16,778 bases of DNA from Pseudomonadota bacterium (GTDB taxonomy: Bacteria; Pseudomonadota; Alphaproteobacteria; UBA8366; JADFVY01): positions 1-16,778 of the forward strand of contig DAOVHN010000005.1 in NCBI GenBank assembly GCA_030671915.1, given 5' to 3'. Every line of letters begins with the position of its first letter. The stretch's first letter is position 1. The notes below the pieces were generated by a model, which was not told the origin of the DNA, did not search any database, and saw only the letters and a program-made list of their open reading frames with translations. A program made the translations under genes and the position numbers. This document shows positions 6,374 through 13,492 of this stretch, piece after piece.

Positions 6374-8239
6374 ATGCGCAAGTCCAAACTCCTGCAATCC
6401 TCGGGCGACCGCCCCAGCGGCGGCAACGAGTTCCGTGCGTTCCGCACGCTGGCGCCGCATCTCTGGCCGCGTGGCTCGCTGGAACTGCGCGGGCGGGTGG
6501 TGCTGGCCATCGCCCTGCTGGTCGGGGCCAAGCTGACCAACGTCTATGTGCCGATCTTCTACAAGCAGGCCGTCGATATCCTGACCGGCGTGGCCGGCGC
6601 GGTGATTGCGCTCCCCATCGGCCTGCTGGTCGCCTATGGCATCGCGCGCCTGTTTGCCGTGGCCTTCGGCGAGCTGCGCGACGCCGTCTTCGCCAAGGTG
6701 GCCCAGCGCGCCATGCGAACCTCGGCCCTGAAGACCTTCGAGCATCTCCACGCGCTCTCCCTGCGCTTCCATCTCGACCGCCAGACCGGCGGCCTCTCCC
6801 GCGTAATCGAGCGTGGCGTGTCGGGCATCGAGTTCCTGCTGAACTTCATGATCTTCAACATCGTGCCGACGATCCTCGAAATTTTGCTGGTTTGCGGCAT
6901 ACTGTGGGGGCTGTTCGACTGGCGCTTCGCGGCCGTCACCGGCGTCACCATCTTCGGCTATATCGCCTTTTCGCTGACCGTCACCGAATGGCGCATCAAG
7001 TTCCGCCGCGAGATGAACGAGCGCGACACCGAGGCCAACACCAAGGCCATCGACAGCCTGCTGAATTTCGAGACGGTCAAATATTTCGGCAACGAGGCCC
7101 ATGAATCGCGCCGCTACGACGGGGCGCTCAGGATGTATGAGCGCGCCGCCATCCGCAGCAAGGTCAGCCTCGCCATGCTGAATATCGGCCAGTCCGGCAT
7201 CATCGCGATCGGGCTGGTGGCGATCAACGCCATGGCCGCGCTCGGCGTCATCGCCGGCACCATGACGGTGGGCGATTTCGTGCTGGTCAACGCCTACCTG
7301 ATGCAGCTCTATATGCCGCTTAACTTCCTGGGCTTCGTCTACCGCCAGATCCGCCAGTCGCTGACCGACATGGACGCCATGTTCGGCCTGTTGAAGGTGG
7401 ACCGGGAAGTGGCCGACAAGGCGGACGCCCCGGCGCTGGATGTCACGGGCGGCGAAATCGTCTTCGATCACGTCAATTTCGGCTATGACGAGCGCCGGCC
7501 GATCCTGCGCGACGTCAGCTTCACCGTGCCGCCCGGCAAGACGGTGGCCATCGTCGGGCCGTCCGGCGCCGGCAAATCCACCATCAGCCGCATCCTGTTC
7601 CGCTTCTACGATGTGGCGGACGGCGCCGTGCGCATCGACGGCCAGGACATCCGCGACGTTACCCAGGAGAGCTTGCGCGCGTGCATCGGCATCGTGCCCC
7701 AGGATACGGTGCTGTTCAACGACACGATCTATTACAACGTCGCCTATGGCCGCCCGGATGCCAGCCCCGCCGAAATCGAAGAGGCCGCGCGCATGGCCCG
7801 CATCCACGATTTCGTCATGGGCATGCCCGACGGCTACCAGACCCGCGTCGGCGAGCGCGGCCTGAAGCTTTCGGGCGGCGAAAAACAACGCGTCGCCATC
7901 GCCCGCACGATCCTCAAGAAACCGGCCATCCTGCTCTTCGACGAGGCCACCTCGGCCCTCGACACCCACACCGAACAGGAGATTCAGAAAAGCCTCGACG
8001 AAGTCTCCGCCAACCGAACGACGCTGGTCATCGCCCACAGGCTATCGACAGTCGTCGGCGCCGACGAAATCATCGTCCTCGATGCCGGCCGCATATGCGA
8101 ACGCGGCCGGCATGCCGAGTTGCTGGCGAAGGAGGGCGCGTATGCGGCGATGTGGCGCCGCCAGCAAGAGGGACGGAATGGCGGGGACGAGGCGGGGGAA
8201 CTCGCCGCGGAACGCGGCCCGGCGCCGGTGGCGGGGTAA
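6374..8239 (+). CDS. Atm1/ABCB7-type ABC exporter half-transporter
   Basis: This 621-residue half-transporter has an N-terminal membrane domain of six helices (about residues 35-330) and a C-terminal ATPase. In the ATPase: Walker A GPSGAGKST at 395-403 (Lys401), signature LSGGEKQR at 499-506, Walker B ILLFDEATSALD from 519 (Asp523, Glu524), and the switch His555 in IAHRLST. The membrane domain carries the Atm1 hallmarks ERGVSGIEFLLNFMIFNIVPT and LLNFETVKYFGNE. Atm1 proteins form homodimers in the inner membrane and export glutathione-linked sulfur or metal compounds; links to iron-sulfur and heavy-metal handling are known for the family. The ATG at 6374 is chosen; a GTG at 6293 is in frame, but the 27 extra residues (GQITRAAFTRSAG...) look non-native. 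It stands alone, with no partner gene. Confidence 0.92.
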   Translation: MRKSKLLQSSGDRPSGGNEFRAFRTLAPHLWPRGSLELRGRVVLAIALLVGAKLTNVYVPIFYKQAVDILTGVAGAVIALPIGLLVAYGIARLFAVAFGELRDAVFAKVAQRAMRTSALKTFEHLHALSLRFHLDRQTGGLSRVIERGVSGIEFLLNFMIFNIVPTILEILLVCGILWGLFDWRFAAVTGVTIFGYIAFSLTVTEWRIKFRREMNERDTEANTKAIDSLLNFETVKYFGNEAHESRRYDGALRMYERAAIRSKVSLAMLNIGQSGIIAIGLVAINAMAALGVIAGTMTVGDFVLVNAYLMQLYMPLNFLGFVYRQIRQSLTDMDAMFGLLKVDREVADKADAPALDVTGGEIVFDHVNFGYDERRPILRDVSFTVPPGKTVAIVGPSGAGKSTISRILFRFYDVADGAVRIDGQDIRDVTQESLRACIGIVPQDTVLFNDTIYYNVAYGRPDASPAEIEEAARMARIHDFVMGMPDGYQTRVGERGLKLSGGEKQRVAIARTILKKPAILLFDEATSALDTHTEQEIQKSLDEVSANRTTLVIAHRLSTVVGADEIIVLDAGRICERGRHAELLAKEGAYAAMWRRQQEGRNGGDEAGELAAERGPAPVAG

Positions 8240-8371
8240 GTGGGGGCTCGGAGAATTGCGCCTTCCATTCCAAAATCTGTCGACGGCGCCGATGAGCCAG
8301 GCTCAGCCGTGCAGGCTGGACGATGTGACGCCGCTGCAAAAGTCGCCGATATTGCAGGCACAGGCCATTCG
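8240..8371 (-). pseudogene. Degenerate relic of a YeeE/YedE transporter C-terminus
   Basis: Minus-strand translation from 8371 gives RMACACNIGDFCSGVTSSSL followed by HG, then a TGA at 8303-8305, then AWLIGAVDRFWN. The intact YeeE gene at 11649-12836 has RMAYGCNIGAFFSGVASSSL, HG and then WIWIVGALAGNW (its residues 349-382). Seventeen of the 22 residues before the stop agree. The stop replaces the conserved Trp371 (TGG to TGA), and similarity fades after about 12 more codons. Nothing upstream of 8371 matches the rest of the transporter. It is thus a leftover of a second yeeE-like gene, deleted except for its last loop and helix. The DNA itself is also alike (GATATTGCAG and flanks). Confidence 0.75.
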
Positions 8372-8428
8372 CGGTCCTTCCGTCCGGAAGACGGACGCCT
8401 GATTGATGCGGCCCCGGCCCGGTGGAAA

Positions 8429-8812
8429 CTACACCAGCGAGTCCTTGTCGGCGCTGGGGTTCAGAGCGAAGGCGTTTTTTGCCGTTTCGTGGTATGTCGC
8501 GCCGAAACCGGCGAGGATTTCCTTCGATCCCGCGTCCGGATCGCCCCAGCAGCGGCAGGTAATCTTGGCGCTGGCGTCGATGCAGGCGCCTAGGGGAGTC
8601 TTGCCTTTTTCGTTGGCCAGATGGGCCTTGAAGGCTTCGTTCGTGGCGTAGATTTCGGTCCACTGGCTGACGCCTTGCGCCGGATAGTCGACATGGTAGC
8701 AGATGACGCCCGGATGGTCGTACATCACCGTGCAGAGTGCTTCCTGGTTGGCGCGGAAGTCGGCCTCGCGGCCTTCCTTCAAATCCCACTGGATTTTGAG
8801 CATGATAGGCAT
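8429..8812 (-). CDS. Small ABM-type dimeric alpha/beta-barrel protein
   Basis: This 127-residue soluble protein resembles the antibiotic-biosynthesis-monooxygenase (ABM) superfamily: strand MLKIQWDLKEGREADFRANQ, then HPGVICYHVDYPAQGVSQ and WTEIYATNEAFKAHLANEKG. The motif (E)xYxxxxAFxxHL is characteristic. Such proteins form a ferredoxin-like dimer; known members include quinol monooxygenases and stress proteins, but the substrate cannot be told from sequence. The reading frame is open to an ATG at 8848, but the ATG at 8812 has a strong GGGGAGAGAG ribosome binding site five bases upstream and begins at the expected strand, so it is the chosen start. Cys residues at 27, 38, 77, 86 and 88 are many for so small a cytoplasmic protein. 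It is probably a single-gene transcript. Confidence 0.78.
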   Translation of the reverse strand: MPIMLKIQWDLKEGREADFRANQEALCTVMYDHPGVICYHVDYPAQGVSQWTEIYATNEAFKAHLANEKGKTPLGACIDASAKITCRCWGDPDAGSKEILAGFGATYHETAKNAFALNPSADKDSLV

Positions 8813-8955
8813 GATTCTCTCTCCCCGTTTATTGTTGGTGCGATGCACGGGATCATGATCGATACCGCCGGCTCGCGCTCATTCTTACAACGGATTGGAA
8901 AATCAGTCCAACGGCATGGCCGGCTTACGGCATGCGGTTGCTCTCGCTCAGGTAA

Positions 8956-9025
8956 CAGGGATCAGGAATCAGGTATTGGATAAGGAACGCGGACTTCTTT
9001 CTGATTCCTGGTCCCTGATCCCTGA
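8956..9025. repeat. Palindromic dispersed repeat, copy A
   Basis: The left part CAGGGATCAG with AGGAATCAG is complementary to the right part CTGATTCCT with CTGATCCCTG, the two right elements being set apart by a short bulge. The central part holds CGGACTTCTTTCTGAT. A second related copy in the same orientation lies at 11583-11650 and shares the ends and the central block. Copy A lies 18 bases after the stop of the HEAT-repeat gene. It has no coding potential. Confidence 0.8.
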
Positions 9026-9042
9026 CATCTGTCCGCCGTCCC

Positions 9043-9900
9043 CTAGTCCAGGATGCTGTTAACCGCCGTGGCCGCCGCTCGGCGGACTGCCGGTTCCTCG
9101 GCCTTGTCGCGGCTGACCGCCCGCAGGCCCCTTACCGCGACTATTGCCGCACCGCCCATATCGCCCAGCGCCGTCGCGGTCTGCCAGCGCACGGCGGCGT
9201 CCGGGTCGTCCAGCCCCGCGGCGAGGACCCAGGCCGGCTTGATGTCGGCCCCTTGCGCGCCGTAGGCGCCGAGCAACCGGGCCGCGCGGCTCCGGTTGGC
9301 GGAATTGTCGCCGTCGATCGCCGAATATGCGGCGTCGAAGCCGGCGTCATTGGCCGGCATGCGCTCCAGCGCCCGCATTGCGGCCGAGGCCACGCGCGGG
9401 TTCGGGTCGCCCAGCAGTTCGATGAGGGGGTCGGCCGCCCACTCCGGCGGGGCGGGCTGAATCGCGGCCAGTGTCGCGGCGGCGGCCGCGCGCACCGTGG
9501 CTTCCCCGTCGGCAAGGCCGCTCACCAGCACAAAGGCTATTTCCGATAATTCCTCGCCATTCTCCATCGAGGCCAGGCCGGCCGCGCCGAGACCGACGAG
9601 GGCGTAGTAGCGCTGTTCGTCGCGGTAATCGTCGAGGACGGGAAGCGCGGCGTCGATCACCGCGTCCATTTCCGCGCCCAGGGCGGCGGTGACGAAGGCG
9701 TCCGCGGCGCCGCCGCGGTCCGCCGGGGCCGCCAGGCTGATCTCCTCCAACAGGCGGGCGAGAGTGGCGGCCACGGCGGGCTTGCCCTTGCCTGCGGGGG
9801 GCGTTGCGTTCGCGCCATTGGCGGCGATGACCAGGCCGACCGCTGCCGCGGCCATTGCGGTCCACAGTTTGCCCCTGGGGCCGGCGCCGAGGGTTCTCAT
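9043..9900 (-). CDS. Exported HEAT-repeat protein
   Basis: This 285-residue protein has a signal peptide: basic start MRTLGAGPRGK, hydrophobic core AMAAAAVGLVIAA, and likely cleavage after ANA near residue 32. The rest is Ala-rich and helical, with HEAT-like repeats visible from about residue 95 on: LVSGLADGEATVRAAAAATL, LIELLGDPNPRVASAAMRAL, VLAAGLDDPDAAVRWQTATA, and a final unit with EEPAVRRAAATAV. The DPxxxVR turn is the PBS-lyase-type HEAT signature. Such repeats form a curved binding surface and have no catalytic site; the partner is probably the protein encoded just upstream. The start ATG overlaps that gene's stop in an ATGA, so the two are translationally coupled. A periplasmic or outer-face location is inferred. 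No lipobox Cys is present. Confidence 0.8.
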   Translation of the reverse strand: MRTLGAGPRGKLWTAMAAAAVGLVIAANGANATPPAGKGKPAVAATLARLLEEISLAAPADRGGAADAFVTAALGAEMDAVIDAALPVLDDYRDEQRYYALVGLGAAGLASMENGEELSEIAFVLVSGLADGEATVRAAAAATLAAIQPAPPEWAADPLIELLGDPNPRVASAAMRALERMPANDAGFDAAYSAIDGDNSANRSRAARLLGAYGAQGADIKPAWVLAAGLDDPDAAVRWQTATALGDMGGAAIVAVRGLRAVSRDKAEEPAVRRAAATAVNSILD

Positions 9901-11339
9901 GGCAAATCTCCCGAAGTCGTCGCGACCGCGATATCGAGCGGCGGCAGAAGTTTGCGCACATCCCGGGCGAACTCATAGGGCGGTGCGCCGGGATCGTGGT
10001 GATAGACCGGCGTCCCGTTGATATAGATCTCATAGGCCGGGAAACCGTCATGCGCGCCGGACAGGGTCCAGCGCCCCGGCTCGACCGAGCTGTCCAGGGT
10101 GAGCGTGAATTCCCAATCGATCGCGCCAAGCACCTGTGCAGGCCCCGCCAGCGGGCTGTCGAGCGTGCCGCTGAACCGGATACTCACGGATTTCGGGCCG
10201 GTCCGCGTCACCACGACATCCATAAGATCGGTTTCCGCCAGATGCGCCTTGTGGAACAGGCTGCAGTCGTCCGCGATCCCGTCCTCGTCGGCGAGATCGA
10301 TTATCCCGTCGGTCATGGCGTCCTCGGCGTAGGCGCGGGCCTCGCCCGCCAGGTTTCGCACGCTGTCGTCCGCTACCCCGTCGGCATCCAGGGTTTCGTC
10401 CGGTATCACCGTCACCAGTTGCCGGACGCGGTAGGTCGGGGCCGCCGGGTGGAAACCGCGGCTGTCGCCGGCGAAATACAGTTTACGGCGATTGCCCTTG
10501 AGTTCGTTGTCCGCATCCGGGCCACCGCCGCCGAACCGGAAGGATGGCCGGCCGTTGCCGGGCGCGAAATCGTCGTCGCGGGCCCAGCGGGCCTTGCCGG
10601 TGGGCGACCGGCCCGACCGCCTGAGGCCGGGCGGTTGCCAGTTATCCTTGGAAAGACAGAACGCGGTCGGCGCCGCCGGCACGTTGTCATGGGGCACGAA
10701 GGCGCTGAAGTTGACGAGATATTGCTGCCCCTCATCCACCGTATAGCGCAGGTTGTCGATATAGAACTGCCACCAGAAAGCGGTGACGCTGTCGGTCTGT
10801 CCAATGACGATCTTTTTGATTCCCGACGAGGGAAGGGTGATCAGCTTGCTGGAACCCTGGCCAAAGTAACTGCCTAGCCGGAATTCGACGGTTTGGCCGG
10901 TATCGTCGCGAATCTCGAACCACGGCCTGGCCAGGCGGCCGTTCATCAGCATGAAGCTGACGTTGGACACCGGCTGGGAAAATTCGATGGTGATGGTGGA
11001 TTGGCATCCGCTGCAAAAATGCGCCGTGCCGTATACCGTCGACCTGTCGACCTTCCGCAACCTTGCTACGTTGGTTACAATCTGGCCGCCAGTAAACGAG
11101 GCGTTGCCTATGGTCAGGGGCGGCTCTACCGCAGCAAGTTTTCGCGGTCCGGTAAATTCCTCGAAATCGATAAACTCTTCCCCGGCTTGTGCCGGTCCGG
11201 CCGCCAGAGGCGCCGTGACAACGATCAGCGCGGCGATCCGGGCAAGAAACCCTCGGACCGGGCAGTCGGCTGAATGCCGCCTGCCGCCAATGACACACCG
11301 TAAAAAGGTATAAAAGCCGATCCTTGTAAGGCCAATCAT
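9897..11339 (-). CDS. Exported beta-rich protein of unknown function, two domains
   Basis: This 480-residue protein has a long basic N-region, the hydrophobic segment FLARIAALIVVTAPLAAGPAQA and a likely cleavage after residue 52. Domain 1 (about 54-202) looks like a beta-sandwich of the lectin-like sort: it starts FIDFEEFTGP, has a CSGC pair (Cys109, Cys112), FSQPVSNVSFMLMNG, and ends WWQFYIDNLRYTV. Domain 2 (about 208-468) begins YLVNFSAFVPHDNVP and contains LYFAGDSRGFHPAAPTYRVR, HKAHLA and AYEIYINGTPVYHHDPG; it may be related to DUF3238, a guess from the GDxRGF and AFVP-type segments. An Asp-rich part (316-358) could bind calcium. The ATG has the purine-rich AGGGGCTGGAA before it. It is the first gene of a two-gene operon with the HEAT protein. 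Function is not recognised. Confidence 0.75.
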   Translation of the reverse strand: MIGLTRIGFYTFLRCVIGGRRHSADCPVRGFLARIAALIVVTAPLAAGPAQAGEEFIDFEEFTGPRKLAAVEPPLTIGNASFTGGQIVTNVARLRKVDRSTVYGTAHFCSGCQSTITIEFSQPVSNVSFMLMNGRLARPWFEIRDDTGQTVEFRLGSYFGQGSSKLITLPSSGIKKIVIGQTDSVTAFWWQFYIDNLRYTVDEGQQYLVNFSAFVPHDNVPAAPTAFCLSKDNWQPPGLRRSGRSPTGKARWARDDDFAPGNGRPSFRFGGGGPDADNELKGNRRKLYFAGDSRGFHPAAPTYRVRQLVTVIPDETLDADGVADDSVRNLAGEARAYAEDAMTDGIIDLADEDGIADDCSLFHKAHLAETDLMDVVVTRTGPKSVSIRFSGTLDSPLAGPAQVLGAIDWEFTLTLDSSVEPGRWTLSGAHDGFPAYEIYINGTPVYHHDPGAPPYEFARDVRKLLPPLDIAVATTSGDLP

Positions 11340-11344
11340 TTCCA

Positions 11345-11545
11345 GCCCCTGAATATTTTTTATATAAAGCTACTTTCCAGAATACAATAGAATGATACAC
11401 CCAATGTTGCGCAACTAAATCGAATCGATTTTCGCGTTTATTTCCACTATTTTCAATTTATACGCTTTATTAACTATTGTTATTTTTCTGTTTCTCAATG
11501 TTTCCGTCATTTACGCCAAATCGAGATCCTTTCCGGGTAAGAGTT
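11345..11545. other. AT-rich intergenic stretch
   Basis: About 200 bp that are much richer in A and T than anything else in the window, with runs such as ATATTTTTTATATAAA and TTATTTTTCTGTTTCTCAA. No open frame of note on either strand and no RNA gene recognised. A 10-bp palindrome GTTGCGCAAC lies at about 11405-11414. It separates the minus-strand two-gene unit (promoter at its left end) from repeat copy B and the yeeE 3' end, so it should hold the control region of the two-gene unit. Confidence 0.6.
11359..11387 (-). promoter_or_regulatory. Likely sigma70-type promoter of the exported-protein operon
   Basis: On the minus strand, TTGTAT (11387-11382) and TATAAA (11364-11359) are separated by exactly 17 bp. 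Transcription would begin near 11352, giving a leader of about 12 nt that contains the AGGGG ribosome binding site before the ATG at 11339. The match to the consensus (TTGACA/TATAAT) is good and the local AT content is high. Confidence 0.5.
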
Positions 11546-11582
11546 TCTTAAGCCTACCGCGCATGGGGTCGAATTCAGGTGT

Positions 11583-11650
11583 CAGGGATCAGGCACCAGG
11601 TATCAGGCAGGGAGCACGGACTTCTTTCTGATCCCCGATCCCTGGCCCCT
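11583..11650. repeat. Palindromic dispersed repeat, copy B
   Basis: It carries CAGGGATCAGG at the left, GCACGGACTTCTTTCTGAT in the middle and CCGATCCCTGG at the right, matching copy A (8956-9025) in the same orientation with small insertions and substitutions. The ends are complementary to each other, so it can fold into a long imperfect hairpin. Its right end touches the stop codon of the YeeE gene. Confidence 0.8.
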
Positions 11651-12836
11651 ATTTTTCCAGCCCGAAGGCGGGGCGGAACTGCACGCCGAGCCAGTTGCCG
11701 GCCAGCGCGCCGACGATCCAGATCCAGCCATGCAGGCTCGACGAGGCGACGCCGGAGAAGAAGGCGCCGATATTGCAGCCATAGGCCATGCGCGCGCCGA
11801 TGCCCAGCAGCAGCCCGCCGATCACCGCCGCCAGCAGGCTTTTCGCCGGGATCTTCAGTGTCGGCTCGAAGCGGCCGGCCAAACCCGCCGCGAGCAGCGC
11901 GCCCAGGATGATGCCCATATCGGTAATCGACGTATCGTCGAGGAAGACACCGCGGGCCAGGAACGTCGCGCGCCCCGCCCAGAAAGTGCTGGTCAGCGGG
12001 TCCCAGCCCAACGCCTGAGCGGCCTCCGCGGCCCACAGGGTAAAACCCCAGACGATCGACCAGGCGTGGCCGGTGATCTCCAGGACCAGCCAGTTCAGCA
12101 GCGCCAGCAGCACCGCGCTCAGCAGCAGCGGCCAGGGGCCGCTCAGCAGCCGGCGCCAGGTCAGCCCGCCGGTCCAGATCGGCTTTTGCTTGCGCCCGCG
12201 CCCCCACCGGCCAAGTCCCATCCAGATGACGCCGAGCAGGGCAAGCTGTCCCATCGTCGCGACGCCCCAGCCGAACTCCCGGCCGAGCGAGACCGTTCGG
12301 CTGCCCTGGCGCAGCCAGGCCCAGGCCGGCAAGTCCCATGCCAGTGTCGCCAGGAAGGCGCCGAAGCAGAAGAACAGCAGCGTCACCACCATGCGAACGC
12401 TGCCACCGCCTACCGTGAACAGCGTGCCGGAACCGCAGCCGCTGGCCAGCTGCATGCCGATGCCGAATATGAAGCTGCCCACGACGACTTCCCAGCCGGC
12501 CGGGGCCAGCGCGCCGCCCGCTTCGATGCCGGTTGCCGAGATCCCATCCGCCAGGGTTGGCGCAAAGAACAGCACGGCCAGCCCGATCATCAGCACCTGC
12601 GCCCGCACGCCGGCGACATCGCGCCGCACCATGGCGTTGCGGTAGGCCGCGGTGAAGCCGAAACTGGCATGGTACAGGCAGACACCCAGCAGCCCGCCGA
12701 TGACGAGTAGCGCGCCGAACCGCCATCCGAACCCGGCCAGATAGCCCACACCCCAGGAGACGGCCAGCACGCCGCAGATGACGACTGGCCACTGGCTCGG
12801 TAAAGGCATGGGTTTGCGCGCGGCGGCGTCGGTCAT
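11649..12836 (-). CDS. YeeE/YedE-family sulfur-compound transporter
   Basis: This 395-residue inner-membrane protein with about ten hydrophobic segments belongs to the YeeE/YedE (Sulf_transp) family, members of which import thiosulfate. Each half has a conserved Cys loop: SFIFGIGMQLASGCGSGTLF (Cys134) followed by TVGGGSVRM, and ARMAYGCNIGAFFSGVASSS (Cys354). In studied YeeE proteins conserved cysteines line the thiosulfate path; the loop near residue 57 (HASFGFTAAYR) has no Cys here, which I believe is usual for this subfamily. The frame is open much further upstream, but the ATG at 12836 follows a GGGGGATT site and gives a normal N-terminus (MTDAAARKPMPLPSQW). No TusA/SirA-like partner gene is adjacent. 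A relic of a second copy lies at 8240-8371. Confidence 0.9.
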   Translation of the reverse strand: MTDAAARKPMPLPSQWPVVICGVLAVSWGVGYLAGFGWRFGALLVIGGLLGVCLYHASFGFTAAYRNAMVRRDVAGVRAQVLMIGLAVLFFAPTLADGISATGIEAGGALAPAGWEVVVGSFIFGIGMQLASGCGSGTLFTVGGGSVRMVVTLLFFCFGAFLATLAWDLPAWAWLRQGSRTVSLGREFGWGVATMGQLALLGVIWMGLGRWGRGRKQKPIWTGGLTWRRLLSGPWPLLLSAVLLALLNWLVLEITGHAWSIVWGFTLWAAEAAQALGWDPLTSTFWAGRATFLARGVFLDDTSITDMGIILGALLAAGLAGRFEPTLKIPAKSLLAAVIGGLLLGIGARMAYGCNIGAFFSGVASSSLHGWIWIVGALAGNWLGVQFRPAFGLEK

Positions 12837-12968
12837 GGCGGAATCCCCCGGTTCGTGAATCTCAGGCCCGATGTTAGCGCGGCGGACGGATGATGCAAAC
12901 CGGGGCGTGGAAAATATAACCCTCCCCGAGCTGTAGGTTAGCCGCGAACACGGCTTGTCCGTAATCGA

Positions 12969-12998
12969 TTGGCAAGCGCCGTTGCGCCAGTGTATTCT
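12969..12998 (+). promoter_or_regulatory. Possible sigma70-type promoter of the DUF192 gene
   Basis: TTGGCA (12969-12974) and TATTCT (12993-12998) are 18 bp apart. Initiation six to eight bases after the -10 box would fall on or next to the ATG at 13005, so the mRNA would have almost no leader. The sequence before the ATG (TTGGGGC) is only a weak ribosome binding site. The prediction rests on motif match alone. Confidence 0.3.
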
Positions 12999-13004
12999 TG
13001 GGGC

Positions 13005-13472
13005 ATGAAAAGACTGTTCCCACTCGTCCTGCTGTTCGGCTTGCTGGCTGCCGGCACCGCGTCCGCGGGAGGCCTGCTGGCCAAATTCGAAAGCACCGGC
13101 CTGGTGATCGTCACCGACGCCGACCGGCATGAATTCAACGTCGAGCTGGCGTCGACGCCCGATCAGCGCAGCCAGGGCCTGATGTTCCGGCGAGAGATGG
13201 CGAGGGACGCCGGCATGCTGTTCGATTTCGGCCCCCGTTACGGCCGCGCCTCGATGTGGATGAAGAACACCTACATCCCGCTGGACATGCTGTTCATCAA
13301 GTCCGACGGCGAGATCGAAAGCATTGCCGAGCGCACTACTCCCCATTCGCTGGAGGCGGTCTCCTCGCGCGGGTCGGTGCGTTACGTGCTGGAGCTGAAC
13401 GGCGGCACGGCCGCAGGGCTTGGCATCGGTCCCGGCGACCGCGTGGAACTGCCCAGGAAGAGTGCCGAGTAG
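13005..13472 (+). CDS. Exported DUF192 protein
   Basis: This 155-residue protein has a clear signal peptide (MKRLFPLVLLFGLLAAGTASA, cleavage after about residue 21). The remainder is a full DUF192 domain: VELASTPDQRSQGLMFRREM, DAGMLFDFG, SMWMKNTYIPLDMLFI, then DGEIESI and YVLELNGGTAAGLGIGPGDRV. The family is small, beta-rich and widely conserved in bacteria and archaea; no biochemical function is established. The frame is open a little further upstream from a TTG at 12969, but only the ATG at 13005 gives a proper signal peptide. It is transcribed divergently from yeeE and convergently with the next gene. It is most likely monocistronic and periplasmic. Confidence 0.88.
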   Translation: MKRLFPLVLLFGLLAAGTASAGGLLAKFESTGLVIVTDADRHEFNVELASTPDQRSQGLMFRREMARDAGMLFDFGPRYGRASMWMKNTYIPLDMLFIKSDGEIESIAERTTPHSLEAVSSRGSVRYVLELNGGTAAGLGIGPGDRVELPRKSAE

Positions 13473-13486
13473 GGGGAAACTCCCCC
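13472..13486. terminator. Short hairpin between convergent genes
   Basis: GGGGGA (13472-13477), loop AAC, TCCCCC (13481-13486) forms a perfect 6-bp stem in the 20-bp gap between the convergent stop codons of the DUF192 gene and the next gene. There is no T-tract on either side, so it is only a candidate shared termination or pause site. Confidence 0.3.
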
Positions 13487-13492
13487 AAGGCA

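Noticed and set aside
6347..8038. 563-codon minus-strand open frame opposite the Atm1-type gene
   Set aside because: The + strand protein has complete ABC transporter motifs in register; the antisense frame has none and its composition is typical of a shadow.
8379..8395. Hairpin TCCGTC-CGGAA-GACGGA as a terminator of the ABM-type gene
   Set aside because: The stem is only 6 bp and there is no T-run after it on the minus strand.
8851..8860. Palindrome GATCATGATC before the ABM-type gene as an operator
   Set aside because: A single 10-bp palindrome built from common GATC and CATG parts is expected by chance; there is no second site or promoter match.
9855..10877. 340-codon + strand open frame opposite the exported-protein gene
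   Set aside because: It is Arg-, Gly- and Val-rich without any domain, while the minus strand shows a signal peptide, an ATGA junction and a promoter.
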